Notes: a model not told the origin generated them from the sequence alone. A DNA stretch of 64,000 nt from CAYPHY01 sp964410625 (GCA_964410625.1 CAYPHY010000004.1:210061-274060), one strand, 5' to 3'. Counted from the stretch's first letter, positions 9,198-17,372 are shown. A program made the numbers and translations.

Positions 9198-9797
9198 TTA
9201 GAGCGGCTCGCCCAGTTCATAGCGAACAAAACGGCGGATAAAGATGTTTTCGCCAATGGTGCGCACAGCTTCGGTGATCATGTCCTTAATCTTGACCTTC
9301 TCATCCTTCACGTATGGCTGCTCCAGAAGACACATCTCCTCATAGAACTTTTGCATACGGTTGGCGATGATCCTCTCATTCACCGCTTCCGGCTTTCCTT
9401 CCGCCAACGTTTGGGCGCGGACAACCGACATCTCGCGCTCTACTTCTTCTGCCGGAACGTCTTCTATTGACAGATAACGCGGGGCAGCGGCCGCCACATG
9501 CAAAGCCAGATTATGCGCCAATTCCTGGAACTGCTCATTCCGCGCCACAAAGTCCGTTTCGCAATTCAGTTCCACCATCACGCCAACCCGGTTCCCCGGA
9601 TGGGAATAGACCTCAATCAGCCCTTCTCTGGCTGCCCGGTCTGCTCGTTTGGCTGCCCGTGCCGCGCCTTTTTCGCGCAACAAGTCAATAGCCTTCTCAA
9701 AATCGCCACCAGTTTGCTCTAATACCTTTTTTGCCTCAAGTACACCTGCGCCGGTGGCAGAGCGCAAGTCCTTCACCATTTCCATCGTAATTTGCAT
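9198..9797 (-). CDS. tsf: Elongation factor Ts
   Basis: The nucleotide-exchange factor for EF-Tu. MQITMEMVKDLRSATGAGVL is the UBA-like N-terminus, with the family TGAG motif; the core follows with VELNCETDFVARNEQFQELA, which contains the TDFV motif that contacts EF-Tu. It is about 199 residues, the short form common outside proteobacteria. I chose the ATG at 9797 because family members start just before this motif, and because the GGAG lies 12 nt upstream but directly abuts the alternative ATG at 9809. It follows rpsB by about 20 nt. Confidence 0.96.
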   Translation of the reverse strand: MQITMEMVKDLRSATGAGVLEAKKVLEQTGGDFEKAIDLLREKGAARAAKRADRAAREGLIEVYSHPGNRVGVMVELNCETDFVARNEQFQELAHNLALHVAAAAPRYLSIEDVPAEEVEREMSVVRAQTLAEGKPEAVNERIIANRMQKFYEEMCLLEQPYVKDEKVKIKDMITEAVRTIGENIFIRRFVRYELGEPL

Positions 9798-9818
9798 CGT
9801 CTTTGTCATCTCCGCTAA

Positions 9819-10769
9819 TTATTCGTCTTCGTCCCCAGATTCCTGATCACCAGAATCTAGCTCTTCAACATCCTCTTCCAGGAGGTCGGTGTCGGTGTCT
9901 TCTTCTTCATCATCATCTTCGATGGTGACGGCTTGCGGCTTAGCTGCCCGCTGGTCGTCGGCCTCGCGCAATTTTGCCAGCGTGGATTCACCCAGCAAAA
10001 CCTCATCCTCGACATCTTCCATCCCATCAAAGTCGTCATAGCGATAGCTCTCGAAGTCGGTGATCTCTTCCGTCGCCGTTTCCTTGCGCATCGCCAACCC
10101 TTCCAACGCCGCATCCGCCATCTTGCCGCAAATCAGCTTAATGGCACGGATGGCGTCATCATTAGAGGGAATGACATATTCAATCGGATCGGGGTTGCTG
10201 TTCGTGTCAACAATTCCCACCACCGGAATATCGAGAATGTTGGCCTCACGCACGGCCGTTTGCTCATGATTCACATCAATCACAAACAACATCGCCGGTA
10301 AGGTACGCAACTGGCGGATACCGCCCAAACGCAGATTCAGCTTTTCAATCTCACGCTCGATCCGCAAGCGTTCCGTCTTCTTCAGCAAGTCGAACTCACC
10401 TGCGTCACGGCGCGATTCCAACTCTTGCAAATAGTTAATGCGCTGCCGAATGGTACGCCAGTTGGTCAACGTCCCGCCTAGCCAGCGCGAATTGACATAA
10501 GGTTGGTTGCCACGAGTCGCCTCGCGGGCAACCGTATCCTGTGCCTGTCGCTTGGTGCCAACAAACAGGACGTCACCACCATTCGCAACAGCGTCCCGAA
10601 TGACGTTATAGGCATCTTCAATCAGCCCAATCGTCTGTTGCAGATCAAGTATGTGAATGCCGTTCCGTTCGGTGAAAATATACGGCTTCATCTTCGGGTT
10701 CCAACGCCGCGTGCGATGCCCGAAGTGTACCCCCGTTTCCAAGAGGGCTTTCATAGAAACAATGGCCAT
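9819..10769 (-). CDS. rpsB: Ribosomal protein S2 with acidic C-terminal tail
   Basis: A small-subunit protein that binds late, bridging the 30S head and body. The S2 core is unmistakable: MKALLETGVHFGHRTRRWNP, KPYIFTERNGIHILDLQQT, WLGGTLTNWRTI, and IVDTNSNPDPIEYVIPSNDD. At 316 aa it exceeds the usual length of about 250. The last 80 or so residues form a strongly acidic Asp/Glu-rich tail that is probably disordered. A good AAGGAG site precedes the ATG at 10769. First gene of the translation operon. Confidence 0.98.
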   Translation of the reverse strand: MAIVSMKALLETGVHFGHRTRRWNPKMKPYIFTERNGIHILDLQQTIGLIEDAYNVIRDAVANGGDVLFVGTKRQAQDTVAREATRGNQPYVNSRWLGGTLTNWRTIRQRINYLQELESRRDAGEFDLLKKTERLRIEREIEKLNLRLGGIRQLRTLPAMLFVIDVNHEQTAVREANILDIPVVGIVDTNSNPDPIEYVIPSNDDAIRAIKLICGKMADAALEGLAMRKETATEEITDFESYRYDDFDGMEDVEDEVLLGESTLAKLREADDQRAAKPQAVTIEDDDEEEDTDTDLLEEDVEELDSGDQESGDEDE

Positions 10770-11045
10770 GAGGTTATTCTCCTTTTACTATGTTTTAGAC
10801 TTCCACGCCCTTCATCCTGCTCCGGGGCTTGTATGGCCATCTGCGTCAAACCAGCATTGAGGAAAGCCCTAACAGGCTTATTGCCGCTGCGACGCTGTTG
10901 CAAGCACATCCAGCACAGTCCAGACGTGTGTGATATATGGGGCGAAACCGTGTTAAGGTCTAAGTCTTTCGCAAGAACTTCCGCAGTTTCGCCTGGTTTG
11001 CCTTGCTAATTTGGGTGAAATGAGCGATGGCAATTACGCTCGATA
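10770..11045 (-). promoter_or_regulatory. rpsB leader with stem-loops
   Basis: This is about 270 nt of untranslated leader between the promoter and rpsB. Transcribed hairpins include a 5-bp GAGCG/CGCTC stem near the 5' end and an 8-bp GGCGAAAC/GTTTCGCC stem enclosing 10941-10993. S2-binding leaders that control rpsB-tsf are known in several phyla; whether this is one is inference. Confidence 0.4.
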
Positions 11046-11073
11046 ATTATATTAAAAGAATAGAAAAGCGCAA
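11046..11073 (-). promoter_or_regulatory. Promoter of the rpsB operon (TTGCGC-16-TATAAT)
   Basis: A perfect -10 TATAAT (11046-11051, minus strand) lies 16 nt from a -35-like TTGCGC (11068-11073). It drives the rpsB-tsf-pyrH-frr-uppS-cdsA transcript. Confidence 0.65.
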
Positions 11074-11077
11074 GGGC

Positions 11078-11220
11078 GAGTGGGGAGTGGGGAGTGGGGA
11101 GTGGGGAGTGGGGAGTGGGGAGTAAAGGCTAAACCCTGGATACTCAACTGTCAATAGCAAAAGCTATCCACTCTCCACTCCTCACTATTCACTAACCACC
11201 ATCCACTCCCCACTACTTCC
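11078..11220. repeat. GAGTGGG palindromic repeat, copy A, with heptamer expansion
   Basis: The left arm is about six tandem copies of the heptamer GAGTGGG (11078-11122). The right arm carries the complementary CCACTCCCCACT motifs. The loop holds a conserved core (AAAGGCTAAA, CAACTGTCAA, TATCCACTC) shared with copy B at 14225-14331. It lies between the divergently placed rpsB promoter and the 3' end of an ABC permease gene. Confidence 0.85.
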
Positions 11221-12010
11221 ATCGCGTCAAAATGGTTTCACGTTGGAACAGGCGGACGCTGATGTAGATGAGGATGATATCCAATATAGCCACTACCAGG
11301 CCGAGGATGAAGATGACACGGCCGTCAATCAAAATAAACCCCATCGACTGCCCAAAAATAAGCAAGAGCAAGGGGACAATAACCACGGCCGACAACTGCT
11401 CCGCCACACGCGGATCAGATGTGCGCGAGGACACCATAATCGCCACACTAACCGAGAGAACCGTCATCAACGGCCCGACAATGAAAATAGCCGCCACCCA
11501 TTGCGGTTGCAGCAAGCGCTCAAAAATCACATCACTGACCATCAGCCGCATCGTGATCATAAAGATGATAAAGGAAGTCCAGGTAGCGATAATGGCCGGA
11601 ACGGCCGCGGCAACGATCTTCGCCGTCAACAGTTCAAACGTGGTGATTGGCGTAGCCAGCAGTGGCTCAAGGCTGCGGCTCGTCTTCTCCCCAACGATGC
11701 TATAAGCCGCAATCGTCACCGGAATGGCAACCGGCAAGATCATCAACATCAGTGTAAACAAATTCAAAACATAGACCTGTGCACAATCCATCTCCGACAG
11801 ACCGGCACAAACATCACCTAGAAAATCAGTGGGGGCCTGCTCCTGTGGGATGACCGACTCCCCTTCCAACCCGCCGGTAAAAGCAACCGTACCGATTGGA
11901 ATAACCAGCAAGATGAGCGGCAAAAAAGCGACCGTAAACAGCACCAACCGGTTCTTAAAAACCTCCGCCCACTCCTTACGAATGACTGTCCTTATTTTTC
12001 TAATGTCCAC
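11213..12010 (-). CDS. ABC-2 family transporter permease
   Basis: A 265-residue protein with six predicted membrane segments and the ABC-2 layout: a cytoplasmic N-terminus (KIRTVIRKEWAEVFKNRLVL), a first helix, an extracytoplasmic loop, then IVGEKTSRSLEPLLATPITT, the conserved amphipathic motif typical of bacterial ABC-2 permeases. It pairs with the ATPase encoded just upstream (12109-13017), forming an export system of unknown substrate. The 98-nt gap between the two genes is filled with repeat sequence. Confidence 0.88.
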   Translation of the reverse strand: MDIRKIRTVIRKEWAEVFKNRLVLFTVAFLPLILLVIPIGTVAFTGGLEGESVIPQEQAPTDFLGDVCAGLSEMDCAQVYVLNLFTLMLMILPVAIPVTIAAYSIVGEKTSRSLEPLLATPITTFELLTAKIVAAAVPAIIATWTSFIIFMITMRLMVSDVIFERLLQPQWVAAIFIVGPLMTVLSVSVAIMVSSRTSDPRVAEQLSAVVIVPLLLLIFGQSMGFILIDGRVIFILGLVVAILDIILIYISVRLFQRETILTRWK

Positions 12011-12023
12011 TTTTCACCTACCG

Positions 12024-12108
12024 ATTTCAGATTACCGGATCACCGATTGCGGATTACGGATTGCGGATGAAAAATCTCCCAATCTCTAATCTCCAATCTC
12101 CAATCCCC
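12024..12108. repeat. Intergenic GATTnCGGAT and AATCTCC repeats
   Basis: Short direct repeats (GATTGCGGATTACGGATTGC type) are followed by tandem AATCTCC units, filling the gap between ATPase and permease genes. One half of the GGAGATT family; its pairing arm is not evident here. Confidence 0.6.
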
Positions 12109-13017
12109 CTACTCATCATTAACCAATTGCAAATAAACATCTTCCAATGAGCGGCGAAGCTCGCCGACAAACTGGATATTGGCCCCGGCCGCCACTAGCA
12201 AGCGGACAATCTCCGGGTTATGGGTTTCCGGCTCGTCCAACGCCAGCAGCAACTTGTTTTCCACCGCCTCCACGCTCTTCAAGTAAGGCAGATCATCCAC
12301 TGCCGCCATATACCTGGCGGCCGCTTCCGCCAGATGAAAGACCACCTGACGGCCGTACAACTGTTGCCGCAAGTGGGATGGCGTGTCCACCACCCGCAGC
12401 CGCTTGTTAAACACTGCAATCCGATCACACAGTCGGTCAGCCTCATCAAGATTGTGGGTGCAGATAAAAATAGTGCGTCCTTCGCTCTTCAGTTCGGCAA
12501 TAAAATCGCGCACCAACTTGGCCGCTTCCGGATCAAGTCCCGAAGTCGGTTCATCCAAAAAGAGGACGCTCGGCTCGTGCAACATAGCACGGCCGATAGC
12601 CAGCTTCTGGCGCATCCCCTTGCTAAACTCCCCCACCGCATCATCACGACGCTCCCACAAGCCCAGCAATCGCAAATACTTCTCTACCTGCTGATCCACC
12701 GCTTCTACCTCATACAGTTGGGCAAAGATAGTCAGATTGCGCCTCGCCGATAGGCGATCATACATACCGGGCGTCTCAGTCAAAATCCCAACATTACGGC
12801 GGATATCTTGATCGTCGCGGCCGACTTCATAATTCAGCACCCAGGCACGGCCGCCTGTGGGCGCAATCAGGCTGGTCAACATCCGCACAGTGGTTGTCTT
12901 CCCCGCCCCATTCGGCCCCAGGAACCCAAACACCTCGCCATCGGCAATGTCCAACGACAGCCGGTCAACCGCCAGTTGATCGCCAAACTTTTTAGTCAGA
13001 TTTTCAGTCTTAATCAT
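12109..13017 (-). CDS. ABC exporter ATP-binding protein
   Basis: An ATPase (302 aa) that powers the ABC-2 permease next to it. Walker A is GPNGAGKTTTVRML, the signature FSKGMRQKLAIGRAML, and Walker B SVLFLDEPTSGLDPEA; a switch His follows in IFICTHNLDEADRLC. The C-terminal 70 or so residues form the small domain seen in CcmA/YhaQ-type exporters. The arrangement ATPase then permease suggests drug, lipid or sodium export, but the sequence does not fix the substrate. Confidence 0.92.
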   Translation of the reverse strand: MIKTENLTKKFGDQLAVDRLSLDIADGEVFGFLGPNGAGKTTTVRMLTSLIAPTGGRAWVLNYEVGRDDQDIRRNVGILTETPGMYDRLSARRNLTIFAQLYEVEAVDQQVEKYLRLLGLWERRDDAVGEFSKGMRQKLAIGRAMLHEPSVLFLDEPTSGLDPEAAKLVRDFIAELKSEGRTIFICTHNLDEADRLCDRIAVFNKRLRVVDTPSHLRQQLYGRQVVFHLAEAAARYMAAVDDLPYLKSVEAVENKLLLALDEPETHNPEIVRLLVAAGANIQFVGELRRSLEDVYLQLVNDE

Positions 13018-13203
13018 CGGTTAGCCCTTATCCGTGAAAACACGTGCCAATTCGTGGATCACATTATCATCCCTCAGTTCACTCCAGACGGCAACATTTT
13101 TTCCCCAGTACAATACCTTCAAGCTCACCGCATGTAAGCAGAGAAGCGTATGAATAGAGTCAAATTGGAGACGATTACCTTCTCCATAATACGAAAGGTA
13201 CGC

Positions 13204-13209
13204 TACAAT
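13204..13209 (+). promoter_or_regulatory. -10-like TACAAT, probable leaderless start
   Basis: TACAAT ends 7 nt before the GTG at 13217, so the expected transcript start falls on or next to the start codon. No Shine-Dalgarno is present. No clear -35 is visible. Confidence 0.35.
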
Positions 13210-13216
13210 AGTTGTT

Positions 13217-14224
13217 GTGAATGAGCTAAATAAGCACTTAACGCCCACCGGTCCCGATTGGCGGAAACAGATCGCAGAACTACAGACGCTGTTGGATGAA
13301 CTTCGGCCGCGCCTCATTGACGCCGAAGCACAACTGGCCGACCAGATGGCGGCTATCAACGCCTTCGAATTTAAGCTGCGAGCGAAATTAGAGCCGCTAA
13401 CCCGCCGCCTGGGTAAGATTGAAAGTGAAGTCAACGAGCTGCGCCGCCAGCTACGCCACCTGGAAGAGGACTGGTTGTTCAGCCGCATTGACGGCGACGA
13501 GCCGGAACCGGCAGGCGGGTGGCGGTTCAGTCGCGAAGAGGGCGCGGCCGCCTCCGGCGACTATCGTTATCGCGGCGAAGCAGTCCGGCCACCCGCCCAA
13601 CCCCTGGCGGCCGAACTGTTGGCGCAGATCAAGCAGCTCTATCGCCAATTGGCCCGCCGCTTCCACCCCGATCTGGCCTTAAACGAAATAGATCGTACTT
13701 ACCGCACCGCTATCATGATGGCGATCAACGCCGCCTATACCGCCGGAGACCTGGAACGGTTGCAAGCCTTAGCCCACGAACCAGACAGCATCAGCCAGGC
13801 CCCAGCGACGGATCAGGGATTGGCCGAAGCGTTGCTACGCGAAGTAGAACGCTGTCGCCGGAGATTGCGTGAGATCGCCCAAGAGTTAAGAAAGTTAGAA
13901 CAACACGAAAGTGCGCGGATTATGCAACGAGTGGAGCGAGCAGCTTCAGTCGGCCGTGACTATCTCAGCGAGATGGCCCGCGACCTGCAACTGCAAATTA
14001 ACGAAAAAATGGCCGAACGTGTGATTATCAAACAACGCATTGAGGAGTTTGAACTGCAACAAGAGGTCTACGACGCCGACTCATTCGCCGACGCCGTCTA
14101 TAACCTGGGGCTTGAAGAAGCAGACCTGGACGAGGACCCCTTTTCCCCCTACGCCGAGTGGCGACGGCGCGGCCGAACTAGCTGGTTCAGCGATGACGAA
14201 GACATTCTCGACGATTCGGATTAG
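13217..14224 (+). CDS. J-domain protein flanked by coiled coils
   Basis: Predicted 335-residue soluble protein. Residues about 12-95 are a charged coiled coil. A J-domain-like segment follows (about 130-190), with helix II (AQIKQLYRQLARRFHPDL) carrying the diagnostic HPD tripeptide and a helix III (TAIMMAINAAYTAGDLERLQ). A second coiled coil (about 200-290) and an acidic C-terminus (DDEDILDDSD) end the protein. J-domains stimulate Hsp70 ATPase, so it may be a DnaK co-chaperone or a degenerate J-protein; the client is unknown. The start codon is GTG with no ribosome site. Confidence 0.8.
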   Translation: MNELNKHLTPTGPDWRKQIAELQTLLDELRPRLIDAEAQLADQMAAINAFEFKLRAKLEPLTRRLGKIESEVNELRRQLRHLEEDWLFSRIDGDEPEPAGGWRFSREEGAAASGDYRYRGEAVRPPAQPLAAELLAQIKQLYRQLARRFHPDLALNEIDRTYRTAIMMAINAAYTAGDLERLQALAHEPDSISQAPATDQGLAEALLREVERCRRRLREIAQELRKLEQHESARIMQRVERAASVGRDYLSEMARDLQLQINEKMAERVIIKQRIEEFELQQEVYDADSFADAVYNLGLEEADLDEDPFSPYAEWRRRGRTSWFSDDEDILDDSD

Positions 14225-14331
14225 CGAGTGGCGAGTGGTGAGCAAAGGCTAAATCGTAGCTGCCCAACTGTCAAAAGCGAAGCGTATCCACTCTTCACTA
14301 ACCACTCACCCACTCCCCACTAGCCACTAGA
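14225..14331. repeat. GAGTGGG palindromic repeat, copy B
   Basis: Arms are GCGAGTGGCGAGTGG on the left and CCACTCACCCACTCCCCAC on the right. The loop shares AAAGGCTAAA, CAACTGTCAA and TATCCACTC, in the same order and spacing, with copy A at 11078-11220, so the two copies are homologous rather than independent low-complexity sequence. Confidence 0.85.
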
Positions 14332-14565
14332 TCAAGGCCCGTACAAGTCAAGAACCGGAGCATAGACAGCATTGCAACCATTCACCCGAGAACATCCCTC
14401 AAGCGGCAGCTCCGGCACATCGTCCAGCGGGTATGCACCTTCAAAGGCACGACAAACGGGACAGGCATCCGGCGCAACCAGGATACGCACCTTCGTTGCC
14501 AATCCTTTACGTATCTTTTCCAATGCTAACTGTTGTTCTTTTCGTCTTTCTGCTTCTTGAATCAA
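14332..14565 (-). CDS. Small Cys-rich protein, unknown function
   Basis: A short protein (77 aa from a TTG at 14565, or 96 aa from a TTG at 14622). I favour the shorter form because GGAGG lies 8 nt upstream. The N-terminal half is a charged helix (EAERRKEQQLALEKIRKGLA); the C-terminal half has Cys in CPVC and GCSRVNGC, suggesting a small metal-binding fold. CPxCRAxxGxxYPLDDVPxLP-type sequence resembles the C-terminus of phage head-morphogenesis proteins, but nothing else phage-like is near. Divergent from the gene at 14669. Confidence 0.6.
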   Translation of the reverse strand: MIQEAERRKEQQLALEKIRKGLATKVRILVAPDACPVCRAFEGAYPLDDVPELPLEGCSRVNGCNAVYAPVLDLYGP

Positions 14566-14668
14566 GGTCGTAACCTCCAGCTTGATAAGATTGATTTTAC
14601 GATTACTATCAACGGATGACAAGGATGAAAACCATTTCGGCCGATATGCCGTGACACAGAGGTAAAAG

Positions 14669-14986
14669 ATGGGCTTTTTGAAAAAACTATTTGGTGGGGG
14701 TGGCGAAAAGAGCGCACCCTCTGCGCCCTATGTGGATACACAGGGCATCTATTTCTACGTGCAGTGTGATAACTGTGGCGCACCGGTGAAAGTCCGCGCC
14801 GACAAGCAACACGACCTGCTCAATGAAGGGGATGGCTACACCTGGTACAAGACCATCGTAGACAGCCGTTGCTTCCGGCGCATGTCGGCCGTCGTCCACC
14901 TCAACCGCCAATATGAAGTCATCGACCAAACCCTCGAAGGCGGCCGTTTCATCAGCGAAGAGACCTATTTGGAGATGACAAGCTGA
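14669..14986 (+). CDS. Conserved small protein with CxxC, unknown function
   Basis: 105 residues. It starts with a basic, hydrophobic MGFLKKLFGGGG segment that could touch the membrane. A CDNC pair lies about residue 33 and another Cys follows in SRCFRRM, so a metal site is possible. The C-terminal half is a beta-rich stretch (AVVHLNRQYEVIDQTLEGGR). A GAGG ribosome site lies 6 nt upstream. I do not recognise the family. Confidence 0.65.
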   Translation: MGFLKKLFGGGGEKSAPSAPYVDTQGIYFYVQCDNCGAPVKVRADKQHDLLNEGDGYTWYKTIVDSRCFRRMSAVVHLNRQYEVIDQTLEGGRFISEETYLEMTS

Positions 14987-15055
14987 CAAGATGACAGGGT
15001 AACAAGGTGCTCATTCACCTCTTCAGCTTGTCACCCTGTCACCTTGTCACTATAC
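14981..15055. repeat. GACAAGGTGACAGGG inverted repeat
   Basis: Left arm TGACAAGCTGACAAGATGACAG..., right arm CAGCTTGTCACCCTGTCACC..., imperfect palindrome filling the gap before the esterase gene. Because it is repeat rather than coding, the upstream in-frame GTG/ATG region of the esterase ORF is probably untranslated. Confidence 0.7.
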
Positions 15056-15066
15056 TACCCTCGTCT

Positions 15067-15918
15067 ATGCCTTTTCAGCCGACTTACAACGTTCCAGCAG
15101 AACGCCGCGCTTATACCTTGCAGCCCCCAAAGCCAAACGGGGTTGGTGTTCTGATGCTCCATGGCTTCATGGGCAGCCCACTCAGTTCCCGGCCGATGGC
15201 CGAATACCTCTGCCAACAGGGAATCGTAACCCATTGCCCACTGTTGCCCGGTCATGGTCACTTCCCCAACAAACTCTACAACATCCCCCGCCAGGACTGG
15301 ATTGCCGAAGCAGAAGAGGCCTACGCCTTCATTCGCGGCCGTTGCGATCACTTATTTATCATCGGCCACTCAATGGGCAATGTCTTGGGGGCACATCTGA
15401 TCACCACACACGGCGGCGTCGCAGGGCAAGCCATGCTCGCCCCCGTCTACGATGTGCCAGATGGACGGTTGCGTTATGTCAATTTCGTCCGGCCCTTCAT
15501 GCCCTGGTTCTATCCCCACAAAAGCAAAAGTCGCAGCATGCAGAAGTTGATGAAAGAACGCCTGCTCGACTTTGACCCAACACTCGACCTTGACGACCCG
15601 GAGGTACAGGCGCAACTGCCAGAAATCAGTCGCGTCCCAGTTTCCAGCATGTGCGAAATGGTCAACATGATCAACTTCGGCCGCGGCCTCTGGTCACAGC
15701 TTGATGTGCCTGTGCGTATTTTCATTGGCGAGGATGACCGGGCAGCATCGGCCGACAACGCCCGCAAAATTTTTGACCTGCTGCCAACAACCGACAAACG
15801 ATTTCATTCGTTCCCGAAAACAGGACATGAGTTAATGCGGCCGTTTGAGCCAGTACACGCACAAGTCTGGCAACTAATTGCTGATTTTATGATGAGTGAC
15901 AATCGCCAGGCAGAGTAA
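15067..15918 (+). CDS. Alpha/beta-hydrolase (esterase/lipase type)
   Basis: A 283-residue soluble hydrolase. The oxyanion-hole region is LMLHGFMGSPLSS, the nucleophile elbow GHSMGN, the acid Asp in RIFIGEDDRAA, and the His in FPKTGHELMRP, so the triad is complete. Architecture and HGFMGSP resemble Est30-type carboxylesterases and monoacylglycerol lipases; the substrate is not evident. The start at 15067 (MPFQPTY) is chosen because the upstream codons run through an intergenic inverted repeat. Confidence 0.88.
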   Translation: MPFQPTYNVPAERRAYTLQPPKPNGVGVLMLHGFMGSPLSSRPMAEYLCQQGIVTHCPLLPGHGHFPNKLYNIPRQDWIAEAEEAYAFIRGRCDHLFIIGHSMGNVLGAHLITTHGGVAGQAMLAPVYDVPDGRLRYVNFVRPFMPWFYPHKSKSRSMQKLMKERLLDFDPTLDLDDPEVQAQLPEISRVPVSSMCEMVNMINFGRGLWSQLDVPVRIFIGEDDRAASADNARKIFDLLPTTDKRFHSFPKTGHELMRPFEPVHAQVWQLIADFMMSDNRQAE

Positions 15919-16107
15919 TATCCATAACCCATACCATCGCTATACCGTTTGCCATCATAACCAATCATAATCCGTATCCTGCAACAAAATTTCACCTTAA
16001 CAACTAAACCCATGCTATCTTTAAGCTGCAAACGGTTGTCTTTTAACGGCCGTTGCTGTTAAATAGTGACAGTGTTGGTTCAACATTTAATTAACACAAG
16101 GAGAAGA

Positions 16108-17247
16108 ATGAGAATGAACCCAAAACGTTTGTATATGTTTGCTGTTCTGTTGCTGTTGTTTAGTATGGTGCTCGTCGCCTGTGGCGGTGGGGCAGCCGAA
16201 ACCCCAACCGAGGAGCCTGTTGCGGAGGAACCAGCCGAAGAACCGGCTGAGGAACCCGCCGAAGAACCGGCCGAGGAACCCGCCGAAGAGCCAGCGGCCG
16301 ATGGTGACTGCACCAGCGAAGAAGTCCTCTGTGTAGGCCTGGTCACGGATGTTGGCACGATTGACGACCGTTCCTTCAACCAGTCCGCCTGGGAAGGCGT
16401 CCAGCAGGCAGGCGAAGAATTAGGCGCAACTGTCCAGTTCGTGGAAACCCAGGATGCGACCGACTATGCCTCCAACATCCAGCTTTTTTCCGATCAAGGG
16501 TATGACGTCATTGTCACCGTTGGTTTCGCTTTGGGCGAAGCGACATTGGAAGCGGCCGCCAACTATCCCGACATCAACTTCATCGGTGTTGACCAATTCC
16601 AGGGTGAAGCCGTCAGCAACGTCGCCGGTCTGATCTTCCCCGAAGATCGCTCCGGCTTCCTGGCCGGTGTGTTGGCCGGTTCACTGACCGAAAGCAACAC
16701 CATCGCCTCCGTTCTTGGGACCGATCTCGTCCCGCCCGTTGTCGCCTTCAACGAAGGCTATAAGAACGGTGCCGCCTATATCAACCCCGATGTGACCGTG
16801 ATTGACACCTATCATCCCGGTGGCCTGGATGTCGCCTTCACCGATCCGGAGTGGGGGGCCAGCACGGCCGCCCAGGCCCTTGATCAGGGTGCCGATGTTA
16901 TCTTCGGTGCTGGTGGTCTGACCGGTAACGGCGCGTTGATTGAAACCGCCGGTCGCGAAGGTGCCTACTGCATCGGTGTAGACACCGACCAGTGGAACAC
17001 CGTCCCCGAGGCGCAACCCTGTCTCGTCTCCAGCGCCATGAAGCTCATCACCCCCGGCGTGGTTGACCTGATCAACCTCCATGTGGAAGGAAGCTTCCCC
17101 TCAGGGAACTTTGTCGGCGAGGTCGGCCTGGCGCCGTTCCATGATTTCGAGGATCAAGTTCCGCAAGAAGTGAAGGATGCCATTGCCGAAGCCGATGCAG
17201 CACTGCGTGACGGCTCGCTAGAAACTGGCTACAATCCCGGCGGATAA
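16108..17247 (+). CDS. BMP-family ABC transporter substrate-binding lipoprotein
   Basis: The receptor of a Med/PnrA-type importer, which in characterised members binds nucleosides. It has a lipoprotein signal peptide with lipobox LVAC (about residues 19-22), then an Ala-Glu-Pro linker of repeated EEPA units, then a two-lobed binding domain starting at VGLVTDVGTIDDRSFNQSAW, with FIGVDQF and EDRSGFLAGVLAG, all BMP hallmarks. An AAGGAG lies 4 nt before the ATG at 16108. Permeases and ATPase follow. A weak TTGTCT-17-TTAAAT candidate promoter lies upstream. Confidence 0.93.
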   Translation: MRMNPKRLYMFAVLLLLFSMVLVACGGGAAETPTEEPVAEEPAEEPAEEPAEEPAEEPAEEPAADGDCTSEEVLCVGLVTDVGTIDDRSFNQSAWEGVQQAGEELGATVQFVETQDATDYASNIQLFSDQGYDVIVTVGFALGEATLEAAANYPDINFIGVDQFQGEAVSNVAGLIFPEDRSGFLAGVLAGSLTESNTIASVLGTDLVPPVVAFNEGYKNGAAYINPDVTVIDTYHPGGLDVAFTDPEWGASTAAQALDQGADVIFGAGGLTGNGALIETAGREGAYCIGVDTDQWNTVPEAQPCLVSSAMKLITPGVVDLINLHVEGSFPSGNFVGEVGLAPFHDFEDQVPQEVKDAIAEADAALRDGSLETGYNPGG

Positions 17248-17337
17248 TCGCTAGTACGCCTGTTTATTCGTGTAACTCACTCAAAATGACGAGCTTCAAA
17301 TCACAACATCATCGTTTGATGAGTTCGTGAAAGCCAG

Positions 17338-17372
17338 AAGTGCGACGTACCCTATAGGGTTACGTCGCACTT
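17338..17372 (+). terminator. Stem-loop after the binding-protein gene
   Basis: A long nearly perfect stem (AAGTGCGACGTA... with its complement) around a TAT loop, with a weak T tail. It sits between the binding-protein gene and the first permease gene. It probably attenuates or protects the upstream mRNA, giving more receptor than permease. Confidence 0.55.

Noticed and set aside
11078..11220. Repeat array as CRISPR
   Set aside because: Tandem heptamers without spacers of regular length and no cas genes.
11228..11246. Possible parS-like site (GGTTTCACGTTGGAACA)
   Set aside because: Only a partial match with an extra base in the right half, inside the ABC permease coding region and far from parAB.
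16080..16379. Antisense ORF rich in Ser/Gly/Ala over the BMP lipoprotein N-terminus
   Set aside because: It is the complement of the repeated Glu-Pro-Ala linker, a shadow frame.
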